Source: Enterocloster clostridioformis (GTDB lineage Bacteria; Bacillota; Clostridia; Lachnospirales; Lachnospiraceae). From it: a DNA stretch of 64,000 nucleotides. How positions within the stretch are numbered: the stretch's first letter is position 1; the number at the start of each line of letters is the position of its first letter. Positions 8,531-16,945 of the stretch are shown one piece after another. The notes beneath the pieces are model-generated. The model searched no databases, had not been told where the DNA came from, and saw nothing but the letters and a program-made list of their open reading frames with translations. The DNA lies in NCBI RefSeq assembly GCF_020297485.1, contig NZ_JAIWZC010000001.1, positions 4,464,001-4,528,000 on the forward strand, in the 5' to 3' direction. The position numbers were made by a program, and so were the translations under genes.

Positions 8531-9238
8531 ATGCAGGAGTTTATAAAAATCAACAGGGATTCATCCATCATCCCAACGCCGGCGGTGGGAGCGTTTTCCG
8601 ATATACTCATATCCAAAGGAGGGACCACGATTCTGACCGAGGTGCCGGAGATGTTTGGCGCTGAAACCATTCTGATGAACCGGTGCCGGGATGAGGAGAC
8701 ATTTCGCAGGACCGTGAAGTTAATCAATGGTTTCAAGGAATATTTCACCAGCCACAACCAGACTATCTACGAAAATCCCTCCCCGGGCAATATAAAGGGA
8801 GGCATCTCCACCCTGGAGGACAAGTTTCTTGGCTGCACCCAGAAGTCCGGCTCCTCGCCTGTGTGCGGTGTGCTGGAATACGGTGAGCGTGTCAGGGAGA
8901 AGGGGCTTAACCTGCTGTCCGCTCCGGGCAATGACCTGGTAGCTGCCACGGCCCTGGCGGTGTCCGGCGCCCAGATTGTCCTGTTTACCACAGGCAGGGG
9001 AACACCCTTCGCTACCCTGGTCCCCGCCATGAAGATTTCCTCCAATTCAAAGCTGGCCGGATACAAGGCCGGCTGGATTGACTTTAACGCCGGCGAAATG
9101 GTGGAGACAAAGACAAAGGACCAGGTGGCCATGGAATTGTTCCAATATGTTCTCAGGGTGGCTTCAGGGAAAAAGGTAAAGTCAGAGGAAGCTGGCTTTC
9201 ATGATTTGGCTATCTTTAAGCAGGGAGTCACACTGTAG
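8531..9238 (+). pseudogene. uxaA: Altronate dehydratase with a large in-frame internal deletion
   Basis: UxaA dehydrates D-altronate to 2-keto-3-deoxygluconate and normally has about 495 residues: an N-terminal SAF domain and a GD_AH catalytic domain. Here only 235 remain. The first dozen (MQEFIKINRDSS) resemble a UxaA N-terminus. They run directly into PAVGAFSDILI...TEVPEMFGAET, which belongs to the second half of the enzyme, followed by NPSPGN, a TPGY-like SAPGNDL and FTTGRGTPFA. The SAF domain and first part of the catalytic domain are missing while the frame is kept, with the join near 8560-8575. CGGAGGAAG precedes the ATG. The product is unlikely to be active. Confidence 0.8.
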
Positions 9239-9254
9239 AAGGATGGAGCGGATT

Positions 9255-9294
9255 AAAGCACGGACAAAGGATTGGGTCCGTGCTTTATTTTTTT
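9255..9294 (+). terminator. Intrinsic terminator of the sugar-acid operon
   Basis: Arms AAAGCACGGAC and GTCCGTGCTTT pair perfectly around a short loop and are followed by a long T-run. This ends the first operon just after the uxaA remnant. Confidence 0.9.
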
Positions 9295-9396
9295 TCCCAA
9301 TTTCTTGCAAAGATTTTACAGATTTCATCTTCCGGAATTTACATTCAATCTTTAAGATAAGAACATACCACGGAATGATTAGGAGGAAATGGAGTA

Positions 9397-10833
9397 ATGA
9401 GAAGAAGTGTAAAATCTTTGATGGCATTGGCCATGGCAGCTTCAATGGCTGTACTATCCGGCTGCGGTGCGGCTGCGGCGGGAAGCGGAGTCCAGGATAA
9501 TACGGGCGCATCCAATGCCCAGACCAGCGTGGCGGCGGTAAACCAGACAGGAAGCGGGGCAAAGGCCAACACAGAAACCAATACAGAAACAAAGGCGGAA
9601 GGAAACAGCTCCTCCGGAGGAAAAACAGTAATCGAATACTGGCACTGCAACGCGGAAACACAGGGAGGATTGGTGGTAGACGAGCTGGTTAAGCAGTTTA
9701 ACGAAAGCAACGATCATATCCAGGTAGTGGCAAAGTACAATCCGGACATGTATAAGGGGCTGATGCAGAACCTTCAGGCAGAAGCGGCAGCCGGCAATTC
9801 TCCGGCTCTGGTGCAGATTGGCTGGGCGTTCTTAGACTATTTCTCCAATAACTTTTCCTATGTGTCTCCTCAGGAAGCCATTGACAAGTTTGACAAGGAG
9901 GAAGCCGGTTTCCTTCAGGACAAATTCCTGCCCAATGTCCTTGAGCTGGCTGTAAACAGCGAGGGTTCACAGGTGGGCATCCCGTATTCTTTGAGTAATC
10001 CGGTTCTCTACATCAACAAGGATATCTTAAGAGAGGCAGGACTTCCGGAAGACGGCCCAACTACCTGGCAGGAGGTCAGCGAGTTTGCAAAGACCGTTAA
10101 GGAAAAGACCGGAAAGTACGGATTTTATATGCAGGAGCCCGCAGATTTCTGGGCTCAGCAGGGACTGATTGAAAGCAGCGGGGCTAAGATGCTGACCACC
10201 AACGCAGAAGGCAAAAAAGAGGCCGCCTTTGCTACGGAGGATGGAATTGAAGCCATGCAGCTGATGGCTGATATGGTGAAGGACCAGACCGCTTTACATA
10301 TCTCCTGGGAGGAAGGCTGCCAGAGCTTTATCGACGGCAACTGCGCCATGCTTTACACCACCATTGCCAGAAGGGCTTCCGTACAGAAGGGAGCGCAGTT
10401 TGACGCTGCAACCGTAAAATCCCCTCTGTGGAATGACAAGGAGCGCATGGTTCCGGCAGGCGGATGCTTCCTGGCCATTACGGCCCAGGGCGACGACCAG
10501 GTGAAGGCGGCATGGGAATTTGAGAAGTTCCTCTACAGCGTGGAGTCCATGGCAGCCTGGACAGAGGGCACCGGTTATGTGCCTCCCAGAAAGGATGTGG
10601 CCGGGGCTGAGAACGGACTTAAGACATTCCTGGCTGAGAACAAGATGATGAACGCGGCCATCGAGCAGATGGACGGAGTGGTTCCGTGGACAGCGTTCCC
10701 GGGAGACGCGGGTCTTCAGGCAGAGCAGATGCTCCTGGATATGAGGGACCAGATTCTGGGCGGACAGGTGACGGCAGAGCAGGGCATGAAGGCAACACAG
10801 GATGCCATCAACCAGCTGTTGGCAGTACAGTAA
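9397..10833 (+). CDS. Family 1 extracellular sugar-binding lipoprotein
   Basis: This is the binding subunit of a Ugp/Msm-type carbohydrate ABC importer. The 478-residue protein has a lipoprotein signal with lipobox LSGC, then an Ala/Thr/Asn-rich linker to about residue 70. The solute-binding domain begins at TVIEYWHCN; SNPVLYINKDILREAG is typical of the SBP_bac_1 family. TTAGGAGG lies upstream of the ATG. Two permeases, an ATPase and an isomerase-like gene follow in the same direction. GVVPWTAFPGDAG near the end resembles glycerol-phosphate or oligosaccharide binders, but the ligand is not determinable. Confidence 0.87.
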   Translation: MRRSVKSLMALAMAASMAVLSGCGAAAAGSGVQDNTGASNAQTSVAAVNQTGSGAKANTETNTETKAEGNSSSGGKTVIEYWHCNAETQGGLVVDELVKQFNESNDHIQVVAKYNPDMYKGLMQNLQAEAAAGNSPALVQIGWAFLDYFSNNFSYVSPQEAIDKFDKEEAGFLQDKFLPNVLELAVNSEGSQVGIPYSLSNPVLYINKDILREAGLPEDGPTTWQEVSEFAKTVKEKTGKYGFYMQEPADFWAQQGLIESSGAKMLTTNAEGKKEAAFATEDGIEAMQLMADMVKDQTALHISWEEGCQSFIDGNCAMLYTTIARRASVQKGAQFDAATVKSPLWNDKERMVPAGGCFLAITAQGDDQVKAAWEFEKFLYSVESMAAWTEGTGYVPPRKDVAGAENGLKTFLAENKMMNAAIEQMDGVVPWTAFPGDAGLQAEQMLLDMRDQILGGQVTAEQGMKATQDAINQLLAVQ

Positions 10834-10861
10834 CCGGTTGGAGGCACTTACAATAAATTGG

Positions 10862-10900
10862 AGCGGGTATCCCCGGAGTATATGGGGGTACCTGCCCCTT
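10862..10900 (+). terminator. Hairpin between binding-protein and permease genes
   Basis: GCGGGTATCCCC and GGGGGTACCTGC can form a GC-rich stem ending in CCCCTTTAT. The weak T-run suggests partial termination or mRNA protection, which would lower permease expression relative to the binding protein. Confidence 0.5.
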
Positions 10901-10918
10901 TATGGAGGTAAAATCAGA

Positions 10919-11809
10919 TTGAATCAGGAAGAAAAAAGGCAGACATTGCTGGGATATTTGTTTCTTGTGCCATCCCTGGCAGTGTTTGCGGTATTCATGT
11001 TTTATCCTTTGTTTTATACGGTATATCTCAGTTTTTTTGAGTGGAATATGGTGAAACCGGTGAAAAAGTTTGTGGGGCTGGCTAACTATGCGGCCATTTT
11101 TAAGGATCCGAATTCCTGGAAGATTGCAGGCAATACAGTGGTGTATATCCTTGTGCTGCTGGTACTGAATTTTGTTCTGCCCTACATCCTTTCCTTCATC
11201 CTGTCAGCGGTGATTAAGAGGGGACAGGGATTTTATAAAGCTGTATTTTTCCTTCCCAGCGTCATCTCTCTGGTGGTGGGTTCCATCCTGTACATCTGGA
11301 TTCTGAATCCCATTTCCGGCCCGGTGGCCCTTGTGTTAAAGTACTTTGGCCTGGCCCTTCCCTTCTGGTCCAAGACAGAGGGCTGGGTCATTGCGGTGCT
11401 GAGCGTAATCACCTCCTGGAAGGTGTTCGGCTATAATTTTATCATCATACTGGCAGGTGTGTCCGGGGTATCCACAGAGGTCATTGAGGCGGCCAGGCTG
11501 GATAACATTCCACTGTGGAAAATATTCCGCGACATGGTGGTCCCCATGAGCTCGGCTACCGGAATCTACGTGTTTATCACCACCATTGTACAGGGACTTC
11601 AGTATGTGTTTACACCCATCAAGGTGGTGACCCAGGGCGGTCCAAACTATGCCAGCTCCAACCTGATATACATGTCCTATCACGAGGCATTTACCCTGTA
11701 CCGCACCGGCACCTCGTCAGCCGTGTCAGTGATTACCATGGTGCTGTTCATTGTACTGCTGCTGATGGAATTCCGGTTTGTGGAAAAGGGGGTATATTAT
11801 GAAAATTAA
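10919..11809 (+). CDS. Sugar ABC transporter permease, UgpA/MsmF type
   Basis: This membrane subunit has 296 residues and six predicted helices. The cytoplasmic EAA loop is visible as EAARLDNIPLWKIFRDMVVP. A TTG start was chosen because GGAGG lies 10 nt upstream and the sequence then opens with a short charged tail and the first helix (LLGYLFLVPSLAVFAVFMFYP). Longer in-frame readings begin inside the upstream gene. It overlaps the next permease by 11 nt. It pairs with the second permease to form the channel. Confidence 0.85.
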   Translation: MNQEEKRQTLLGYLFLVPSLAVFAVFMFYPLFYTVYLSFFEWNMVKPVKKFVGLANYAAIFKDPNSWKIAGNTVVYILVLLVLNFVLPYILSFILSAVIKRGQGFYKAVFFLPSVISLVVGSILYIWILNPISGPVALVLKYFGLALPFWSKTEGWVIAVLSVITSWKVFGYNFIIILAGVSGVSTEVIEAARLDNIPLWKIFRDMVVPMSSATGIYVFITTIVQGLQYVFTPIKVVTQGGPNYASSNLIYMSYHEAFTLYRTGTSSAVSVITMVLFIVLLLMEFRFVEKGVYYEN

Positions 11810-12623
11810 AGAAATGCAGCCGGGATGGCACCTGCTTCTTCTGTGCGCCGTGTTCCTTCTCCTGATGCCCATTGTTTTTGCTGTGTCCAATTCCTTTAAG
11901 ACCATGCAGGATGCCTTCAATACGGTGTTTCAGATTATCCCGGCAAGACCCACGGTGCAGAATTACATCCATGTATTCAGCAAGCTGCCCTTTTTAAGGA
12001 TTACCATGAATACCTTTTTGATTGCTGCCACTGTAACCATTTTTAAGACCGTTACCAGCCTGTTTGCGGCATATTCCTTTGTATATTTTGATTTCGGGGG
12101 CAAGGGAATCCTGTATTTTATCATGCTGGCCACTATGTTCATACCATTTACCGTTACCATGATTCCCAACTATCTGATGATTTCCAAAATCGGACTCAGC
12201 GACAAGATATGGGGCGTGGCCCTGCCCCAGCTGGCCGATGTGCTGGGAATCTTTCTGCTGCGCCAGTCCATGCGGGGAATCCCCAGAGCTCTTATCGAGG
12301 CTGCCAGGATGGAGAATGTGAAGAATCTGAAAATTATGAGGGATATCATCATCCCGCTAGTTCGGCCCTCCATCATTTCCACGGGAATTATCTTTTTCAT
12401 CAATTCCTGGAACGAGTACGTGTGGCCGGTTCTTATACTGAAAAGCAAGGAGAATTACACCCTGTCCCTGGCCCTGCAGATGTACATAAGCGCGGAGGGA
12501 GGGACGGAATTTACCATAGCAATGGCTGTTTCCGTCATGACCATGATGATTCCGCTGGCATTGTATATCCTGTTCCAGCGCTACATCATAAACACCTTTG
12601 CCATGTCGGGCATCAAGGGTTAG
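11799..12623 (+). CDS. Sugar ABC transporter permease, UgpE/MsmG type
   Basis: This is the second channel subunit, with 274 residues and six helices. The EAA loop reads EAARMENVKNLKIMRDIIIP, and the C-terminus has the typical FQRYIINTFAMSGIKG ending of the family. The ATG lies within the last codons of the upstream permease after a GGGGG ribosome binding site. The length is normal and no damage is seen. Confidence 0.87.
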   Translation: MKIKEMQPGWHLLLLCAVFLLLMPIVFAVSNSFKTMQDAFNTVFQIIPARPTVQNYIHVFSKLPFLRITMNTFLIAATVTIFKTVTSLFAAYSFVYFDFGGKGILYFIMLATMFIPFTVTMIPNYLMISKIGLSDKIWGVALPQLADVLGIFLLRQSMRGIPRALIEAARMENVKNLKIMRDIIIPLVRPSIISTGIIFFINSWNEYVWPVLILKSKENYTLSLALQMYISAEGGTEFTIAMAVSVMTMMIPLALYILFQRYIINTFAMSGIKG

Positions 12624-12671
12624 AGCGTGTCTGAAAATTCACGGTCGAAGGAATCAAATAAGGAGAAATAA

Positions 12672-13850
12672 ATGAAAAACATAGTATTTGACCATGTAGT
12701 AAAGGCTTATGACAAAAATGTAATCGTAAAGGATTTGAATATGGAAATCAGGGAAGGAGAGCGCCTGATTCTGTTGGGACCTTCCGGCTGCGGCAAATCC
12801 ACCACCCTGCGGATGATTGCGGGCCTGGAGAAGCTCAGCGGGGGAAATCTCTATATGGACGGCCGTCTGGTAAACGATGTTCCCTGCGGGGAGAGGAATG
12901 TGTCCATGGTATTTCAGAACTATGCCCTGTTTCCTCATATGACGGTGCAAAATAATATCATTTACGGCTTAAAGGCCCACAAGATGGATCCGGCGGAGAT
13001 AAAGACCAGACTTTCGGAGGTCCTGGATATGCTGGACCTGAAGGGACTGGAGGATCGCAGGCCTAAGGACCTCTCCGGCGGCCAGCGCCAGAGGGTCGCG
13101 CTGGCCAGGGCAGTGGTGAAGCGCTCGGATTATTTTCTTTTGGACGAACCCCTTTCCAACCTGGACGCCCAGCTGAGGCTGCGGGCCAGGAAGGAGCTGG
13201 TGAAAATCCATGAGATGTACCACCAGACCCTTATTTATGTAACCCATGACCAAATTGAGGCAATGACCGTGGGACAGCGCATAGCACTGATGCACGAGGG
13301 GAAAATGCAGATGCTTGACACCCCTTCCAATGTATACAACCGTCCGGCCAATGTATTTACCGCAAAATTCATCGGCTCCCCCTCCATGAATATTGTGGAG
13401 GCATCCTACACCAAGGGAACGCTGGTGATTGGAAGACAGGTGATCTGGCTGCCGGACATGTGGTCCGGATTGGCCTCACGCAACGAGTCCGGCCGCCTGT
13501 TCCTGGGAATCCGTCCGGAGCACATGGTTTTATTACGCAGGCACCAGGACAATACCCTGGAAGGAACCGTCAAGTACGTGGAGGATTACGGCAACCGGTA
13601 CGGCGTATACGTGCAGGTGGACAATATGGAGTTTATCGCTGTGAGCGAGGGCGATATCCCTGCTCCGGGAGAGAACGTATACATCCAGCCGGATTTTGAC
13701 AGAATCCATCTCTTTGACAGGACCACCCAGGTATCCCTGGGCTATCCTGAACAGCTGAGGGCCGCCAAGGAGCCGCATATACTCCCAAAGGTCTCCAAAA
13801 AGAAGGGAGAGAACGACAATGGCTTTGCTCATCAGTACCAATATGTATAA
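12672..13850 (+). CDS. MsmK/UgpC-type sugar ABC transporter ATPase
   Basis: This cytoplasmic ATPase has 392 residues. The nucleotide-binding domain shows Walker A GPSGCGKST, the Q-loop in VFQNYALFPHMT, signature LSGGQRQR and Walker B LLDEPLSNLD. A C-terminal TOBE/MOP regulatory domain of about 150 residues follows (LGIRPEHM). AAGGAGAAATAA precedes the ATG. It likely energises the two permeases upstream. In Firmicutes this type is often shared, so it could also serve the alpha-galactoside transporter further along, which has no ATPase of its own. The 3' end overlaps the next gene by 32 nt. Confidence 0.88.
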   Translation: MKNIVFDHVVKAYDKNVIVKDLNMEIREGERLILLGPSGCGKSTTLRMIAGLEKLSGGNLYMDGRLVNDVPCGERNVSMVFQNYALFPHMTVQNNIIYGLKAHKMDPAEIKTRLSEVLDMLDLKGLEDRRPKDLSGGQRQRVALARAVVKRSDYFLLDEPLSNLDAQLRLRARKELVKIHEMYHQTLIYVTHDQIEAMTVGQRIALMHEGKMQMLDTPSNVYNRPANVFTAKFIGSPSMNIVEASYTKGTLVIGRQVIWLPDMWSGLASRNESGRLFLGIRPEHMVLLRRHQDNTLEGTVKYVEDYGNRYGVYVQVDNMEFIAVSEGDIPAPGENVYIQPDFDRIHLFDRTTQVSLGYPEQLRAAKEPHILPKVSKKKGENDNGFAHQYQYV

Positions 13851-14610
13851 GGCGGAGGAGTTTAAGAGAGTTCTGCCCTATGTGGAAAAATGGAGGGGAC
13901 AGGTGGGGGTGGAAGTATTTCCCATGTTCCACCAGCAGATATTTGCCCCTCTTCTTGAGGAGAGCACGGACATTTTAAGCCGTGTTCCCATCAGCTTTCA
14001 CGGCCCCTATTACAAGGCGGAGCACTCGGCGCCCCAGGGAACCCCGGAGTATGAGTATACCATGGAGCTGGTGGAGCAGACCCTTCATTATTCAGAGAAA
14101 CTCAACAGCCGCTATATGGTTTTTCATCACAACAACTGTGTAGTCAGGGATAAGGAGAGGATGCTCAGGGATTCCTGCGTGAATTACCGCAGAGTGGAGG
14201 AACTGTTTCGTCCCTTGGGAATACCGGTGGCAGTGGAGAATGCAGGGGTCATGGACCGGAACAATATGCTGTTAGATGAGAATGAGTTTGTCTCCCTGTG
14301 CGGGACAGAAAAGTACCCGGTGCTCATCGACATCGGCCATGCCCATGCCAATGGCTGGGACCTGCGCGGCGTTATGGAGCGCCTCAAGGGGCAGATTCTG
14401 GCATACCATCTTCACAATAATGACGGAGTTCACGACAGCCACAGGCGGATTGGAGACGGAACCCTGGATTTTGAAATCTTTATGACATGGGCCAGGGAAT
14501 ATACCCCTCAGGCTGACCTGGTAGTGGAGTACGGCATGGAGACAGCGGATGACTGCCAGGGGATTGTGGAGGATGTGGAACGGCTGCTGGCCTTTGAAAA
14601 TAGTTTGTAA
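13819..14610 (+). CDS. Sugar phosphate isomerase/epimerase-like TIM-barrel protein
   Basis: This 263-residue protein of the AP-endonuclease-2 superfamily includes xylose isomerase-like, IolE/IolI and tagatose epimerases. Visible motifs are SFHGPYYKAE, VFHHNN, VAVENAG (metal-binding Glu), LIDIGHAHANG (Asp/His) and YHLHNNDG followed by HRRIGDGTLDF (His, Arg). The metal site is therefore complete. It overlaps the ATPase gene and has AAGGGAG upstream, so it belongs to the same operon and probably acts on the imported sugar. The reaction is unknown. Confidence 0.75.
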   Translation: MALLISTNMYKAEEFKRVLPYVEKWRGQVGVEVFPMFHQQIFAPLLEESTDILSRVPISFHGPYYKAEHSAPQGTPEYEYTMELVEQTLHYSEKLNSRYMVFHHNNCVVRDKERMLRDSCVNYRRVEELFRPLGIPVAVENAGVMDRNNMLLDENEFVSLCGTEKYPVLIDIGHAHANGWDLRGVMERLKGQILAYHLHNNDGVHDSHRRIGDGTLDFEIFMTWAREYTPQADLVVEYGMETADDCQGIVEDVERLLAFENSL

Positions 14611-14637
14611 TAATTTGGAAAATAAAGTCCAATAGTT

Positions 14638-14673
14638 AAAAGCGCAGATTGAATATTTGTCCGCGCTTTTTTT
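14638..14673 (+). terminator. Intrinsic terminator after the second sugar operon
   Basis: AAAAGCGC and GCGCTTTT form a stem followed by TTT, 27 nt after the isomerase stop. It probably ends the operon. Confidence 0.8.
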
Positions 14674-14757
14674 ATGTAGCAGTAACTGAGCTTTTCCGTG
14701 AAACGATTGTATTTAATGATGGATTATGCTTCGAAAGAGATGAATATTCAGACATCC

Positions 14758-15027
14758 TTACCGGGACAAACTCTTCCTATATTCATCAATCACATACTTC
14801 GCCCTCTCCGCATATTCCCGGGGCGTATAGATATAGTACTGGATTTCCAGCTCAGGCCGTTCGCCCACCCTGCCCATAAGTGTGCCGGTCCGCCTGTTCT
14901 GGGTACCGGTATTGACAATCTTTACTTCGCAGGGAATCTGTGCGGCCTTCAGGGCCTGATGTACGGTGGTGTATAATTCCAGGTCGTTGGTCATGAACAC
15001 TTCTGTCTTTTTCTTTATTCCGAACAT
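14758..15027 (-). CDS. Conserved small protein of unknown function
   Basis: This 89-residue cytoplasmic protein has no signal or membrane segment. It opens with MFGIKKKTEVFMTND and contains an ELYTTVHQALKAAQIPCEVKIVN stretch, suggesting a small alpha/beta fold like those of DUF2007-type signal-transducing proteins, which handle short peptides or metals. That likeness is weak. The start at 15027 has GGAGG five bases upstream; a longer reading to 15039 would place that site inside the gene. It is alone on the minus strand. Bases 15028-15313 beyond it hold no convincing gene. Confidence 0.6.
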   Translation of the reverse strand: MFGIKKKTEVFMTNDLELYTTVHQALKAAQIPCEVKIVNTGTQNRRTGTLMGRVGERPELEIQYYIYTPREYAERAKYVIDEYRKSLSR

Positions 15028-15313
15028 AGATGCCTCCATTTCTGCCAGTGGGAGTTGCTGTCCGGGCCTGTGAACTGCCTGGATTTGTCAGCTGCTGCCT
15101 GACTGCAATAAAATCAGGTTCTGTATATATCCTATCACATTTCAGAGTAAATTCCATCAGAAAAATTCAATGGACCGTTTAACGTGTAAATTATCTACAA
15201 TATACAGAAAAATATAAAATGGGTTCAGAATATTGGATAATTTGCCAGGATTTCGGATGGTTCAGGCGACAATGAGAAGATATAATGAAATTGCAGACAA
15301 AAAGGACAGGGGG

Positions 15314-15709
15314 ATGACAAAGGAAGAGATTTTGGTCCATGCGGGCCATACGCTGTTAAAGGCAGTCTCAACCCGGGATGAGATACAGACACTCTGTGAG
15401 GAAGCCATTGAAAACCGCACGGCTTCGGTCTGTATCCCTCCCGGCTATGTTAAGCGGGTATCAAATGCTTATGGGGACAAGCCGAATGTGTGCACGGTCA
15501 TTGGTTTTCCGCTGGGATATAATATCACGGAAACAAAGGTTTACGGAACCCGGAGGGTCCTGGCGGACGGAGCCGGGGAAGTGGATATGGTGGTAATCTT
15601 AGGCGATGTGAAAAAAGGTGAGTTCTCCAGGATCACCCGTGAAATCGAGGCAGTTAAAACGGCAGCCGGGAGGCAGGAACCCATTGATTCGGTATTCAAA
15701 CCATATTAA
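15314..15709 (+). pseudogene. deoC: Deoxyribose-phosphate aldolase, C-terminal half missing
   Basis: DeoC splits 2-deoxyribose-5-phosphate into glyceraldehyde-3-phosphate and acetaldehyde and has about 220 residues. This reading frame gives about 131. MTKEEILVHAGHTLLKAV, TASVCIPPGYVKRV, CTVIGFPLGY and VDMVVILGDVKKG match the first half well. After KTAAGRQEPI it changes to DSVFKPY and stops. The Schiff-base lysine and the second half of the barrel are gone. AAAGGA precedes the ATG; an in-frame TTG at 15233 also exists. A binding-protein gene follows only 25 nt later, so a deletion has joined the two loci near 15690. Confidence 0.75.
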
Positions 15710-15734
15710 CCAAGTTTAAAGGAGGATAAAGGTA

Positions 15735-16853
15735 ATGAAAAAAAGAAGATTAATCCCGGTTTTATGCGCGGCGGCAGTGGCTGTCAGCCTGGCTGGCTGT
15801 TCAGGCGGTTCAGGTTCCGCCACAGATAAAGGCGCGGATACCCAGGCGACCAAGGCTGAGGCCGGTGCAGAGAAAGGAAAGGATGAGGACAGCGGAGCGA
15901 AGAAGGAAGAGGGAGGAGCTGCTTCCAAGGATGAGAAGCTCATAATTTACAGCCCCCTTACAGAGTCCATGATTGATTCCATGCTGGCCATGTTTGAGGA
16001 GGACACCGGTATTGACGCTGAGTGCCTGGCCATGGGTACCGGCGACGCGTTAAAGAGAATCCAGACAGAAGCAGACAATCCCCAGGCGGATATCCTCTGG
16101 TCAGGAACCATCGGAACCGTAAAGAACAAGAGCGAGTATTTTGCGGATTACACAACATCCAACGAGGACGCGTTCTATGATGAATACAAGAATACAGAGG
16201 GCAATCTGACACGCTTTGATACCATTCCATCGGTTATCATGGTGAACACGGACCTGATTGGCGATATCAGGATGGAAGGATATGAGGACCTGCTGAATCC
16301 TGAATTAAAGGGCAGAATTGCCTTTGCGGACCCGGCCGCGTCTTCTTCCTCCTTCGAGCATCTGGTAAACATGCTCTATGCAATGGGCGGCGGCAATCCT
16401 GACAATGGATGGGACTATGTAAAACAGTTCTGTGCACAGTTGGACGGAAAGCTCTTAGGCGGTTCCTCCGCGGTTTATAAGGGCGTTGCGGACGGAGAGT
16501 ACACCGTGGGACTTACCTTCGAGCAGGGTTCCGCGCAGTATGTGGGCGCAGGCGCGCCTGTTAAGACAGTCTATATGAGTGAAGGTGTTATCTTCCGAGG
16601 CGACGGCGTATACATCATCAAGGGCTGCCCCAATGAATCAAATGCCCAGAAGTTCGTGGACTGGCTCACAAGCAAGGATGTACAGGAATTCATGAACAAT
16701 ACCCAGTACAGAAGAACCATCCGCAAGGATGTGGAGGCAGGAGACGCCATGGCTCCCATGGATCAGATTAAGGTAATCCAGGATGACGAGACAGACACGG
16801 CGGCACACAAGTCTGAATGGCTGGATGAGTTCAAGGAGCTGTTTACAGAGTAA
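15735..16853 (+). CDS. Ferric iron/2-aminoethylphosphonate-type ABC substrate-binding lipoprotein
   Basis: This 372-residue binding protein is of the AfuA/FutA/PhnS class. It has a lipoprotein signal (LAGC lipobox), a Lys/Glu/Gly-rich linker, and then LIIYSPLTESMIDSMLAMFEE, the normal opening of the family. PSVIMVNTDLIG and a C-terminal FVDWLTSKDVQEFM also fit. AAAGGAGG precedes the ATG. An ATPase and a permease follow, so it is the capture subunit of that importer. Family members bind ferric ion, phosphonates or organic phosphates, and no clear iron-binding Tyr pair can be assigned by eye. Confidence 0.82.
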   Translation: MKKRRLIPVLCAAAVAVSLAGCSGGSGSATDKGADTQATKAEAGAEKGKDEDSGAKKEEGGAASKDEKLIIYSPLTESMIDSMLAMFEEDTGIDAECLAMGTGDALKRIQTEADNPQADILWSGTIGTVKNKSEYFADYTTSNEDAFYDEYKNTEGNLTRFDTIPSVIMVNTDLIGDIRMEGYEDLLNPELKGRIAFADPAASSSSFEHLVNMLYAMGGGNPDNGWDYVKQFCAQLDGKLLGGSSAVYKGVADGEYTVGLTFEQGSAQYVGAGAPVKTVYMSEGVIFRGDGVYIIKGCPNESNAQKFVDWLTSKDVQEFMNNTQYRRTIRKDVEAGDAMAPMDQIKVIQDDETDTAAHKSEWLDEFKELFTE

Positions 16854-16888
16854 ACCAATCCATAGATCAGGTGAACGGTACATATATC

Positions 16889-16916
16889 GGGGGCGTGGCT
16901 TAATATGTCAGCCCCC
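16889..16916 (+). terminator. Hairpin between binding-protein and ATPase genes
   Basis: GGGGGCGTGGC pairs with GTCAGCCCCC around a short AT loop; only TTCATTTT follows. It is probably an attenuating or mRNA-protecting structure. Confidence 0.45.
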
Positions 16917-16945
16917 TTCATTTTAGAGGAATTGAGGGGAAACGT

